From Pseudomonas ekonensis (GTDB taxonomy: Bacteria; Pseudomonadota; Gammaproteobacteria; Pseudomonadales; Pseudomonadaceae), in contig NZ_JAHSTS010000001.1 of NCBI RefSeq assembly GCF_019145435.1, positions 1,130,001 through 1,194,000 of the forward strand: 64,000 bases of DNA, written 5' to 3'. Shown one piece after another: positions 33,833 through 42,792 of this stretch. Both the position numbers and the translations under genes were made by a program. The notes under the pieces are model-generated. The model had not been told where the DNA came from. It made no database searches and was given only the letters and a program-made list of their open reading frames with translations. How positions within the stretch are numbered: position 1 is the first letter of the stretch; every line of letters begins with the position of its first letter.

Positions 33833-35842
33833 ATGACTGTACGAGAGGCTCAGGTTTCAACGTCGTCCGCCCGCATTTCGGGCATCCATGCACGGCATAT
33901 CGGGTATCGGCCCGACATCGACGGCCTGCGGGCCGTGGCGGTCCTGTCTGTCCTGTTCTTCCACGCCTTTCCCACGATGCTGCGCGGCGGCTTCGTCGGC
34001 GTGGATGTTTTCTTCGTCATTTCCGGCTACCTGATTTCCAAGGTCATCCTGACGACCTTGGAGCGGGAAACCTTCAGCCTCGCCGACTTCTACTCCCGGC
34101 GCATCAGGCGAATCTTTCCCGCGTTGGTTCTGGTGCTGGGGTTCTCCCTGGCGTTCGGCTGGAACACGATGCTGGCGGACGATCTGGCTCAACTGGGCAA
34201 GCATGTCCTCGGCGGCGCGACCTTCGTCTCCAACTTCGTTCTGTGGAACGAGGCCGGTTATTTCGACAAGGCTTCGGAGCTCAAGCCGCTGCTGCACCTT
34301 TGGTCGCTTGGCATCGAGGAGCAATTCTATGTCGTCTGGCCGCTTCTGCTGTGGGCAGCATGGCGTCTGCGCATTCCGTTGCTGCCGCTTGTCGTCGCGG
34401 TCGGCGTCGCTTCTTTCGCCCTGAACGTCGCGGGCGTGCGAGAGCACGCGACGGCGACGTTCTACTCGCCGCTTTCCCGCGGGTGGGAACTGGTGGTCGG
34501 TGCGCTCCTGGCGTGTTTCGCATCCGGGGCCCGGTTCCGGCTGCCGGGGGCGCTCGGCGGCGGGCACGGCGCATCGATAGGGCGAACGATCCTTTCGGTC
34601 GTCGGGCTGCTGCTCATCGTGTATGCGGTATTCCGGATTCGGGACACGCTGCCCTTTCCCGGCAAGTGGGCGCTGATACCGGTTCTCGGTGCGGCATTGA
34701 TCATTGCCGCGGGCCCTGGGGCCTGGGTGAACAGGGTTCTTTTGGGCAACCGTCTGATGGTGTCCATCGGGCTGATCAGCTTTCCTCTCTACCTTTGGCA
34801 CTGGCCATTGCTGACGTTCGCCAGAAGCGCCTTTCCGGAGGGGTTGGCCTGGCCGGCGCGGCTGGCGGTGCTGGCGGTCAGTGCGGTGCTCGCGACGTTG
34901 ACCTATCTGTACATCGAGCGCCCGTTCCGTTCGGGTTCGGGTTCGGGAGCGCGGGTCAAGGTCATCGGGCTGTGTGCTTCGATGTGTGTGGCGGGTGTGC
35001 TGGCCGGCGTCATGTTCAAGTCCGGCGGTTTCCCTTCCCGCTATCCGGAAATCATTCAGCGGGCGACCGAATACGATCTGGACGGTTATCGTGCGTCCCT
35101 GCGCAATCGCGTCTGCTTCATGGACCTGGGGCAGGACGCGTCGCAGTTTGCGCCGGAGTGCGTGGACGGGGGAGACAAACCCCTGTGGATGTTGTGGGGG
35201 GATTCAGGTGCCGCCGCTGTCTATTGGGGCTTTCGCGAGCTTTCCAATCGTTCCTCGGCCTTTCGTTTGGCACAGTTCACGACGTCTTCGTGTCCGCCGA
35301 TCGTGGATTTCGAGGGGAAGAACCCGGACTGCAAGGGCAACAATCGGCGAGCCTTCGAAAAGGTGCGTGAACTGGTGCCTGACACCGTCATTCTCGCCGG
35401 CATATGGGAGTCCTATGACAAGGCGCTGCTGCCGGCCACGATCAGGCAGATAAAGGATGCGGGCGTGCGCAGGGTCATTCTGCTGGGGCCTGCGCCGGCC
35501 TGGAAGGACACGCCTTCGCGCATTGCCTTCAACTTGTGGAGCAACGACCCCCTGCACCGCGTCCCTTCCGAGCGGCTGGACTATGCGAAGTACGGACTGT
35601 CCGAAGGCGGCCAGGACAACCAGACCGACGCGGCGGAGCAGTACCTTCGCGACGTCGCCCAGCAGACGGGCGCCGTCTACATCTCGGTCATACAGAAAAT
35701 GTGCAATGACGAGGGCTGCCTCATGCGGGAGTCGGCATCGAGCGGTGATGCCTTCTACCTCGACATTGTCCACCTGACGCCTCGGGGGTCGGACTTCGTC
35801 GTGAGGTCCATTGCGCGGGAGTTGGGTGTCGAAGAGCGCTAG
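33833..35842 (+). CDS. OafA-type acyltransferase with C-terminal SGNH domain
   Basis: 669 aa. N-terminal acyltransferase-3 domain with about ten membrane helices (~25-380): RPDIDGLRAVAVLSVLFFHAF holds the conserved His44, GFVGVDVFFVISGYLIS and SLGIEEQFYVVWPLLLW follow. The C-terminal periplasmic SGNH domain (~420-669) has WGDSGAA and DIVHLTPRGSD (Ser nucleophile and Asp-His). This architecture O-acetylates polysaccharides in the periplasm. It starts 105 nt after wbpZ with AGGTAGAG before the ATG, and ends convergently to the next gene. Confidence 0.9.
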   Translation: MTVREAQVSTSSARISGIHARHIGYRPDIDGLRAVAVLSVLFFHAFPTMLRGGFVGVDVFFVISGYLISKVILTTLERETFSLADFYSRRIRRIFPALVLVLGFSLAFGWNTMLADDLAQLGKHVLGGATFVSNFVLWNEAGYFDKASELKPLLHLWSLGIEEQFYVVWPLLLWAAWRLRIPLLPLVVAVGVASFALNVAGVREHATATFYSPLSRGWELVVGALLACFASGARFRLPGALGGGHGASIGRTILSVVGLLLIVYAVFRIRDTLPFPGKWALIPVLGAALIIAAGPGAWVNRVLLGNRLMVSIGLISFPLYLWHWPLLTFARSAFPEGLAWPARLAVLAVSAVLATLTYLYIERPFRSGSGSGARVKVIGLCASMCVAGVLAGVMFKSGGFPSRYPEIIQRATEYDLDGYRASLRNRVCFMDLGQDASQFAPECVDGGDKPLWMLWGDSGAAAVYWGFRELSNRSSAFRLAQFTTSSCPPIVDFEGKNPDCKGNNRRAFEKVRELVPDTVILAGIWESYDKALLPATIRQIKDAGVRRVILLGPAPAWKDTPSRIAFNLWSNDPLHRVPSERLDYAKYGLSEGGQDNQTDAAEQYLRDVAQQTGAVYISVIQKMCNDEGCLMRESASSGDAFYLDIVHLTPRGSDFVVRSIARELGVEER

Positions 35843-35955
35843 CTGCGCTGCGGGGGTTGCCGACTGAAGCGCGCTGCCGGGCTTCGGTCGACAGGATCCG
35901 GCGTTGGCCGGCCGGCGCGCGTTTCAGCGGCCGGCGGGCAGGTTCCGTGGGGGTA

Positions 35956-38133
35956 TCAGGGCTGCCGGGCGATATGGATGCCTTCGAGCCTTGCGGAAAG
36001 GCCGTAGTAGCTGTCGTCGGTCGGTGAGTCGAACTCCAGGAGGTTGTCGCCGTCTTTGAGCGCTCCGTGTGCGATCGTGGCCGAGAACGTACCGTCTGCA
36101 CTCCACTGCAGCGCCAGCGGCTGGCCGTTGAGCGCAATCTTCATGCTGCTCCGGTCGGTTGTTCCGGCGAAGATCGTGAATCGGCCCTTGAGTTCGTAGG
36201 TGCGCTGGTCTTTGGGCTTGAACGGGAAGATGAGGCTTGAGTAGCGCTCGCTTTTCCATGCCGACGCGTGGTGATGGAAGCTGTTGATTTCCCATTCCGC
36301 TTCGCGCCAGCCGGTACCGTGGGTCGGTATCTCCATGCTCCACCATTTGCCGAACGTCCAGTCGTACCGGTCGGTGGCGACGGCGTCCTTGAAGCGGATG
36401 AAGCGTGTCTTTGCATTCAGCGTGTCGACAATGCTCTTGTAGCGCTTTTCGACTACGCCCTGAGGCACGGTTCGGGTGTCCTGTGGGGTCTCGTCGGACT
36501 TGCCGATCTCCACGGTGACGATCGACGCTTTCGGTATCACCAGGTTCGCAGGCTGGGGGGTGGCGGGGACGCCCGGTCCGCTGACCGAGGTCGGGTACTC
36601 GAATGTCCAGTCCTGTGCGCCTTCAACGCACCGTCCCTTGCGGCCCAGCGCGTCCGAACGCTGCCAATGCTTGCTCGGCAGGTGGCAGACCTGAATGCTC
36701 GAGACCGGTTTGTCGTACAGGAACGACAGCGACCCCGTCAGGCTTTCATCGATGAACATCCACGTGTGGTTCAGCCGGTTGCCGTGATCGAGGATCAGCA
36801 GCGTCTTGCCTTCGGTGTTTCCGTCGAACTGCCGGGCGATGTCGTTCAGTATGGCCGTCTGCGTCCGGGATATCTCGATGTAGTGATGGAACTGATAGAG
36901 CTGGAACGAAATGCCCGTGATGAAGAAAAAGCCGATGGCCGCACCGGTCAGCGCTTTGGAGAGGCTGAAGCCGCCGTTCAGTATCGCCGCCAGCAGCAAG
37001 GCCGCGCCTGGGGTCGCGAACAGGTAGGTCCTCTGGCTGATCGCAAGGTGGGCATTGGACGTCAGGAACGGGAAATAGCCGAGCAGGATCAGTATCAGGC
37101 CGGTGAGGGCGAGTCTGATGTTGAAGGCCATGGCGGACGAGTTCCGGGTGCCGGCCGGCTGTGCGTTGTCCTTTCGCAGGAGCGCCATGATGGCCACGGA
37201 CAAGACAGCGCTTGCCGCGAGGACGTACCCGTAGTTGGCGAACTCTTCGGCAGTGATCCTCACGGCGTCGAACCACCCGCCCAGCGTGCTGCGCAGCAGA
37301 CCGACGCTGAACAGTTTCGGATAGGTGAGCTTGAGCGTCGAGAGCAGGTCGGTGCCGACGACGCCGGCCTGATAGCTCTTGACCACGGCGGATGTGCGCA
37401 AGGCGTAGATCACATAGGCAGCGGGGCCGGCGACCCAGATTGCGTGCTCCGCCAGCTTCGGCCTGATCTGGGTCAGCGCCGTCACCAGGCCGTCCCGGGC
37501 AAAGAGCATCAGGGCCGGGATGCAGGCGAGCAGCAGCGAGGCCTCGTACATGAAGCACGCGCACGCAAACAGGGCGCTGGCCAATGCGCTGAGCAGGCAG
37601 GCGCGGAGCTTGTGCTTGAGCGACAGTCCATGCAGGAAAACGGCGCTGCCCAGCAAGGCCAGGCTGAGGGCCCAGTTGATGTGCACGCCCCTGAAGGAGA
37701 GCTGCATCGTGTCGGCCGGGTAGATGATGACCAGCACGCAGGCAATGACGCCCAGCTTCAGGCTGCCTGTCAGCTTCTCCATCAGGTAGCTGACGGAGGC
37801 GCCCTTTATCACCAGCGCGAGCATCAGCAGGAGATGCCAGTAGAAGAAGGAGTTGCTGTCCAACCAAAAGGCCAGGGCGTGGGGGAAGATCGTCAGCGGC
37901 CTTAAGGCGTGCGGTGCGAGCGGGCTGGAGGTGTCGGCGAAAAAGAAGACGCCATGTTTGATGAACAGGCCCAGGACGCCCCACTCTTCGATCAGGCCGG
38001 TCAGCGCGAAGCCGAACGGTAGCCACAGGATCAGCACCACCAGCGCCGCAGGGACGATGTGCGCAAGCCAGCGCCTTGAGGCGGGCTGAGGATCCGACGC
38101 GGCGAGAGGGGCAGGGGGCTGGGTGGGGTTCAT
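35956..38133 (-). CDS. large polytopic protein, GT-C-like fold plus C-terminal soluble domain (copy 2)
   Basis: 725 aa from ATG 38133, chosen because its N-terminus then lines up with the paralog at 38289-40484; in-frame ATGs at 38151, 38163 and 38238 could extend it to 760 aa. About 11 membrane helices (~15-470), with a conserved first loop (LTGLIEEWGVLGLF, then DTSSPLAPHALRPLTI) and YPADTMQLSFRGVHINW. The last ~250 residues are soluble and predicted periplasmic, with KWWSMEIPTHGTGWREAEWE and a beta-rich end. The shape suggests a lipid-sugar-dependent GT-C transferase with a carbohydrate-binding domain. No named family is recognised. Confidence 0.75.
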   Translation of the reverse strand: MNPTQPPAPLAASDPQPASRRWLAHIVPAALVVLILWLPFGFALTGLIEEWGVLGLFIKHGVFFFADTSSPLAPHALRPLTIFPHALAFWLDSNSFFYWHLLLMLALVIKGASVSYLMEKLTGSLKLGVIACVLVIIYPADTMQLSFRGVHINWALSLALLGSAVFLHGLSLKHKLRACLLSALASALFACACFMYEASLLLACIPALMLFARDGLVTALTQIRPKLAEHAIWVAGPAAYVIYALRTSAVVKSYQAGVVGTDLLSTLKLTYPKLFSVGLLRSTLGGWFDAVRITAEEFANYGYVLAASAVLSVAIMALLRKDNAQPAGTRNSSAMAFNIRLALTGLILILLGYFPFLTSNAHLAISQRTYLFATPGAALLLAAILNGGFSLSKALTGAAIGFFFITGISFQLYQFHHYIEISRTQTAILNDIARQFDGNTEGKTLLILDHGNRLNHTWMFIDESLTGSLSFLYDKPVSSIQVCHLPSKHWQRSDALGRKGRCVEGAQDWTFEYPTSVSGPGVPATPQPANLVIPKASIVTVEIGKSDETPQDTRTVPQGVVEKRYKSIVDTLNAKTRFIRFKDAVATDRYDWTFGKWWSMEIPTHGTGWREAEWEINSFHHHASAWKSERYSSLIFPFKPKDQRTYELKGRFTIFAGTTDRSSMKIALNGQPLALQWSADGTFSATIAHGALKDGDNLLEFDSPTDDSYYGLSARLEGIHIARQP

Positions 38134-38288
38134 TGACGGCCTGATGCTCATTGATGGTTCCATGGCGTTCTTGCAGATTTGAGGTTCCGGGACCCTGAAC
38201 AGAGGCAGTCCCGGAAAAGTCTTGGTGGTTTCCATCATCCCGCTGGCAGGGGGCCGGTGGCGGAACGACTGCGGTCTTTGGCTTGCCT
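38134..38288. other. gap between the two GT-C-like genes
   Basis: 155 nt if copy 2 starts at 38133; part of this stretch would be coding if one of the earlier ATGs (38151, 38163, 38238) is used. No terminator or promoter stands out. Confidence 0.4.
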
Positions 38289-40484
38289 TTACTGTGCTTT
38301 CGCGATTTTTACCCAGTCCAGCCGGGCGGAGATTCCGCCGAGGGCGGCATCCACGCTTGAGAGAAATTCGAGGGTGTTGTGCCCGGCTTCCAGTGTCTGC
38401 GGCGGCAAATCACCGCTGAACTCACCGTTGGCGCCCCAGCGGAGCGCCACCGGGTGGCCGTTGACCCGTATCTGCATCTGCGTGCGGATCTGGTCGTTGG
38501 CGAAGCTGTTGAACGCTCCGCTGATCGCGTAGGGGGTTGAGGCGGGTGTCAGGTCAAAGACCAGCGAGGCGCGCGGCGCGTTTATCCATGCCGAAGCGTT
38601 ATGGCGAAAACGCCGGGTCTCCCACTCGGTCTCCCGCCAGCCGGAACCGGCCATCGGTGGCGCCAGGCTCCACCATTTGCCGAAGTCCCAGTGGTACTCG
38701 TCATGGGCGCGGTGGCGGAACGTGATCAGGCCGAACCGAGGAGCGACGCCGGTTTCGGCGATGCCTTGCAGGCGAGTGGCGGTCGGCGACGCGCCGGACT
38801 CCAGCGTCTGGCGCCAGGCCTGAAGTTCAGGGGAGGCGGACGCCGTTGCCCCGTTGCCGACGTCGACCGTGACGACTTGCGAGCGCGGCAGTTTGCGGAC
38901 TTGCGCGGCGGATTGCCCGTCGGCGTCGAGCGGTACCGGATAATGCAGGATCCAGCCTTCTTCGGTCTCTTCGCAGCGGCCTTTGCGTTGCAGCGGGTCG
39001 GACTGCTGCCATTCGTGGCCAGGCATGTAGCAGACTTCGATGGCGTCCACCGGCTTGCCGTACAGGTGGAACAGCACCGCGCTCAAATCGGCATTCAAGA
39101 ACATCCAGTCGTGATTGAGTTCGTTGGAGTGGTCGAGAATGATCAGGGTCTTGTTGAGCGCATTGCCGTCAAAGTTGCGGACGATGTCGCTCAGTACCGA
39201 TTGCTGCCGTTTTGAGATGTCGATGTAGTGCTGGAACTGAAAGAGTTGCGCGCCGAGCCCGGTGAAGACCATCAGGGCCGCGAGCGCGGCGGTGACGGCC
39301 CGGGAATGGCGGCGGACGATCAGCAGCGCGGCGATGAACACCAGCACGGCACCCGGTGCCGCGTACAGGAATGTCCTCTGGCTGACGCCCATGTGCGCGG
39401 GGTTGAAGATGAACGGCAAGTACCCCAGGCAGATGAGAAGGCATCCGGCCAGGATCATCCTGCCCGCCAGCATGGGCTTTGCCGGTTGCCGCAGTCCTGC
39501 GCCGGCCGTCTGCGCCGACGTTGCCGACACCAGCGCAATGAACCCGAGGATCGCCGCCGAGGCGAGGGCGATGTACCAGTGGCTGCCGATTTCGAGGACA
39601 GTGATCTGCAGGGCGTCGATCCAGCCGCCGAACAGGCTTCGTCCGATTCCCAGGCGCCAGAGCTTGGGAAAGTACTGTTTCAGGGAGGCGAAGGCGCTGT
39701 CGCCCACCACTGCGCTTTGGTAGCTGTGCACCAGCGGCAGGGTGTGGATCACATAGGCGACGTAGGCGACCGGGCCGATGGCCCAGATCAGGTGTTGCGG
39801 GTAATGCCGTTTGATGTGCGGGACGAGGCCTTTGAGGCCGACCTGGATGAAGACCGCGAACGCTGGGATGGCCGCCAGCAGCAACGCGACTTCGTACATG
39901 GCGCACCCCGCCGCCAGCAGGAGGCTGGCGAACGCGCTGAGCGCGAAGGCGCTGGCCCTGCCTCTTTGCTCCAGTGCCTGGAGCAGCAGGACGCAGGCCA
40001 TCAATGTCAGGCTGAGGGCCCAATTGATGTGGATCGATCTGAACGACAGTTGCATGGTGTCGGCCGGAAACAGGATCACCAGCACGCTGGCCAGCATTCC
40101 CCATTTCAGGGAACCGGTGATGCGGGTGGTGATCAGGCTCATGCAGCAGCCTTTGATCACCAGGGCGATGATCAGCAGAACGTGCCAATAGTTGAAGGTG
40201 TCCGGATCCAGGGCGTACGCGATGGCATGGGGCAAAATGGTGAGCGGGCGCAGCGCGTGGGCCGGCATGGCGCTCGTGGCGTCGGTCAGGAAAAACACCC
40301 CGATCCGGCTGAACAGCCCGATGACGCCCCATTCCTCCAGCAGGCCGGTCAGGCTGAAACCGAACGGCAGCCATATGAAAAGGACCGTCAGCAATGCCGG
40401 GCCGGCGTGGGCGAGCCAGGCGGCTTTTTTGCCGTGCAGCGACGCCGGCGTCAGGATCGACGACTGCGGGAGGGGGGCGGTCAT
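38289..40484 (-). CDS. large polytopic protein, GT-C-like fold plus C-terminal soluble domain (copy 1)
   Basis: 731 aa. Paralog of the next gene over its whole length: WLPFGFSLTGLLEEWGVIGLF, AHALRPLTILPHAIAYALD, FPADTMQLSFRSIHINWALSL, SQRTFLYAAPGA and, in the soluble tail, KWWSLAPPMAGSGWRETEWE all recur there. About 11 membrane helices up to residue ~420 and then ~300 residues outside the membrane. AAGGA is upstream of the ATG and gtrA ends 6 nt before it. Placed with GtrA and GtrB, it fits the third, serotype-specific component of a Gtr system, but this is inference. Confidence 0.78.
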   Translation of the reverse strand: MTAPLPQSSILTPASLHGKKAAWLAHAGPALLTVLFIWLPFGFSLTGLLEEWGVIGLFSRIGVFFLTDATSAMPAHALRPLTILPHAIAYALDPDTFNYWHVLLIIALVIKGCCMSLITTRITGSLKWGMLASVLVILFPADTMQLSFRSIHINWALSLTLMACVLLLQALEQRGRASAFALSAFASLLLAAGCAMYEVALLLAAIPAFAVFIQVGLKGLVPHIKRHYPQHLIWAIGPVAYVAYVIHTLPLVHSYQSAVVGDSAFASLKQYFPKLWRLGIGRSLFGGWIDALQITVLEIGSHWYIALASAAILGFIALVSATSAQTAGAGLRQPAKPMLAGRMILAGCLLICLGYLPFIFNPAHMGVSQRTFLYAAPGAVLVFIAALLIVRRHSRAVTAALAALMVFTGLGAQLFQFQHYIDISKRQQSVLSDIVRNFDGNALNKTLIILDHSNELNHDWMFLNADLSAVLFHLYGKPVDAIEVCYMPGHEWQQSDPLQRKGRCEETEEGWILHYPVPLDADGQSAAQVRKLPRSQVVTVDVGNGATASASPELQAWRQTLESGASPTATRLQGIAETGVAPRFGLITFRHRAHDEYHWDFGKWWSLAPPMAGSGWRETEWETRRFRHNASAWINAPRASLVFDLTPASTPYAISGAFNSFANDQIRTQMQIRVNGHPVALRWGANGEFSGDLPPQTLEAGHNTLEFLSSVDAALGGISARLDWVKIAKAQ

Positions 40485-40490
40485 GGGGTG

Positions 40491-40901
40491 TCAGTCCTTC
40501 GAGGGTGTTGTTTTGTGGGTGGCCTTGAGGACGAACTTGTTCAACAGGTAGCTGCAGGGAAGCAGCAGCGCGATCACCAGTATCGGAGCGATCGCCTTGT
40601 GCAGGTGCAGGTGTTCAACCAAGAGGTTGAGCAGCAGCGCGCCGAGAAGGTACTGCACAAGGTAGATGGTCGGGTAGACGAGCATGCCGCTCCACGACTG
40701 CTGCACCTTGAACACGACCTTTGCATTGAAGAAGTAGGCGAAGACTATCCCTGCCGCGTAAGCGATCGCATAGGCGATCTGGTAGTCGATCCAGACGCTC
40801 AGCAGCAGGTACAGGCCATAGGTGAGCCCGGTGTTCAGGCCGCCGCCGATCAGGAAGCTGATCCAGCGGCGAACCTGCGGGTTGTCTTTCAGCGCGATCA
40901 C
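40491..40901 (-). CDS. gtrA: GtrA-family membrane protein (putative lipid-sugar flippase)
   Basis: 136 aa with four membrane helices: [60 protein letters not shown] and [19 protein letters not shown]. The FxxGGxxN start and the FxxNxxxVF element are typical of GtrA. Family members are thought to flip undecaprenyl-phosphate sugars to the periplasm. The GTG start overlaps the wxcM stop (GTGA), so translation is coupled. Confidence 0.88.
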   Translation of the reverse strand: MIALKDNPQVRRWISFLIGGGLNTGLTYGLYLLLSVWIDYQIAYAIAYAAGIVFAYFFNAKVVFKVQQSWSGMLVYPTIYLVQYLLGALLLNLLVEHLHLHKAIAPILVIALLLPCSYLLNKFVLKATHKTTPSKD

Positions 40902-41854
40902 GAGACGGTTTTTTTCGCGGTGAGCCGGGTGAACTCCGAGTAGTCCCGGATGTAGTCGTCCGCTTCGTAGTAGTCGGACGTGAACACCAGCAGCACGGCG
41001 TCATCCGAGTACTTGTACTGGATGCCCCAGGTCATCGGCGGCAGGTAGATGCCCTTGTCGGGTGCATCGAGCAGGACTTCGGCCCGGTTGGTGCCGTCGT
41101 CGACCACCACCGCGCAGCTGCCTTTGACGCAGATCAGGAACTGGTGGCATTTGTGGTGGGCATGTTCGCCGCGGGTCTTTTGGCTCGGGACGTTGAAGAC
41201 CAGGAAGTAGCGCTTGGGCAGGAACGGGATTTCCTTGTGGAACTCGCCGACCGAGAGATCGCCGCGCATGTCGGTGATGTACTTGAAGCGGTGGGTGGTG
41301 ACATCGCCCACGCCGATCCGCACCACGGCATCGTCTTGCTCCCGGGCCTTGGCGGCGGGGCTCTTGGCGGCGTCGCTGGAGGCGGAGTTCTCCACGTAGC
41401 CGGTGATGCGCGCCGGCGAACCGGTGACGATGGCATACGGCGGAACGGACTTGGTGACCACCGCGCCTGCGCCGACCATCGCGCCCGTGCCGATGGTGAT
41501 GCCCGGCAGGATCACCGCGCCGCCGCCGATGGAGGCGCCGTCCTGGATCACGGTCTGCGAAAACGACTCCGGATAGACCTTCGAGCGCGGGAACTTGTCG
41601 TTGGTGAACGTGGCGTTGGGCCCGATGAAGACGTCGGAGCCGATCCGCAGGCCGTCCCAGACGTAGACGCCGGACTTGATGGTGGTGCGGTCGCCGATGA
41701 TCACGTCGTTCTCGATCAGGGAGTGCGAGCAGACGTTCACGTCGTCGCCGATGACCGCGTTCTCGAAGACCACCACGTATTGCCAGATGCGCGTGTTCTT
41801 GCCGATCTTCTTGCTTTTGACGTCGGCGCTGGCGTGGATGAAGGGCTCAGTCAC
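40898..41854 (-). CDS. wxcM: WxcM-type fusion: sugar N-acetyltransferase + dTDP-4-keto-6-deoxyhexose 3,4-ketoisomerase
   Basis: 318 aa. Residues ~1-160 are a left-handed beta-helix acetyltransferase ([42 protein letters not shown]; FdtC/QdtC-like). Residues ~185-305 are a cupin of the FdtA/QdtA family, with the catalytic histidine cluster [12 protein letters not shown] and [14 protein letters not shown]. The cupin would move the keto group of RmlB's product from C4 to C3; the helix domain would acetylate the amino sugar made next. GTG start (41854) overlaps the gtrB-like stop and removes an unrelated N-terminal extension. Confidence 0.9.
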   Translation of the reverse strand: MTEPFIHASADVKSKKIGKNTRIWQYVVVFENAVIGDDVNVCSHSLIENDVIIGDRTTIKSGVYVWDGLRIGSDVFIGPNATFTNDKFPRSKVYPESFSQTVIQDGASIGGGAVILPGITIGTGAMVGAGAVVTKSVPPYAIVTGSPARITGYVENSASSDAAKSPAAKAREQDDAVVRIGVGDVTTHRFKYITDMRGDLSVGEFHKEIPFLPKRYFLVFNVPSQKTRGEHAHHKCHQFLICVKGSCAVVVDDGTNRAEVLLDAPDKGIYLPPMTWGIQYKYSDDAVLLVFTSDYYEADDYIRDYSEFTRLTAKKTVS

Positions 41855-42792
41855 TTCAGGGGTTCCTTGTTGTCGAGTTGCATGCAAACGATCGCCAGCG
41901 GCCGTTGTTTGCTGTTTTCATAGGCGCGCCACGCATAGGTGCCGACCAGGCCGACCCCCAGCAGGTTCAAGGTTCCCAGCAGCAGCACCACCAGCATCGT
42001 CGCGGCGTAGCCAGGCACTTCGATGGCGCCGGACAGGCGGGCGACGATGACCATCAGGCCGATGAACAGTGAAATCATCGAACCCACCGCGCCCATCCGG
42101 GTCAGCAACCGGATCGGGTAGTCGGTGAAGGCGAAGATGCTGTCCATCATGTAGTCGAGTTTTTTCTTGAACGTCCAGGCTGATTTGCCTTCGAGGCGGG
42201 TCTGGCGCTCGTACTCGACGAACTTGCGGCGGAAGCCCAGCCAGAAGATCAGGGCGATCAGCGACGAGCGGGATTCGTTCAACTGCAGGAGCTGTTCGCG
42301 GAACGCCTTGTTGCAGCCGAAGATGTCGACCCCGCCCTTGGGCATGTCGTGCACCACCAGGCGCCGGTACAGGCCCCAGAAGATCGAGGAGGCCATGCGG
42401 CTGGAGAAAGGATCCTGCCGCGCGTTGCGGGTGCCGATGGCCACGTCGCACTCGTCGTTGGACAGCGCCTTGAAGAAGCTGATCAAAAGCTCCGGCGGCT
42501 CCTGAAGGTCCGCCGCCATCACGCCGAAATAGTCGCCCTTGGCGGCCATCAGGCCGGTGCGGATCGCCGGGAACGAGCCGAAGTTGCGCGAGTGGGCGAG
42601 CAGCTGGGCGCAGAAGGTCATGTCGCCCAGTGCGTTCTTCAGCATCGCGAACGATTGGTCCGGGCTGCCGTCGACCACGAACACGACTTCAAGCTGCTTT
42701 TCGAGCGAGTCGTTCATGTCCTCCAGGGCCTGGATCAGCCGAGGTATCGATTCTTCGTTCTTGTAGACCGGGACGATTACCGAATACTTCAT
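41851..42792 (-). CDS. gtrB: GT2 polyisoprenyl-phosphate glycosyltransferase (GtrB/ArnC-like)
   Basis: 313 aa. DPM1-like GT2 domain starting [17 protein letters not shown] with [17 protein letters not shown] and SIFWGLYRR (~1-225), then two membrane helices (about 232-253 and 265-290) as in GtrB/ArnC. Family role: transfer of a sugar from its nucleotide donor to undecaprenyl phosphate at the cytoplasmic face. Next to the WxcM and aminotransferase genes, the donor is most likely a dTDP-3-acetamido-3,6-dideoxyhexose rather than UDP-glucose. Start overlaps the upstream stop by 4 nt. Confidence 0.88.
   Translation of the reverse strand: MKYSVIVPVYKNEESIPRLIQALEDMNDSLEKQLEVVFVVDGSPDQSFAMLKNALGDMTFCAQLLAHSRNFGSFPAIRTGLMAAKGDYFGVMAADLQEPPELLISFFKALSNDECDVAIGTRNARQDPFSSRMASSIFWGLYRRLVVHDMPKGGVDIFGCNKAFREQLLQLNESRSSLIALIFWLGFRRKFVEYERQTRLEGKSAWTFKKKLDYMMDSIFAFTDYPIRLLTRMGAVGSMISLFIGLMVIVARLSGAIEVPGYAATMLVVLLLGTLNLLGVGLVGTYAWRAYENSKQRPLAIVCMQLDNKEPLK

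Noticed and set aside
36268..37905. 545-codon forward frame opposite the GT-C-like gene
   Set aside because: Low-complexity Gly/Arg/Gln composition. The reverse frame gives clean membrane helices and has a full-length paralog.
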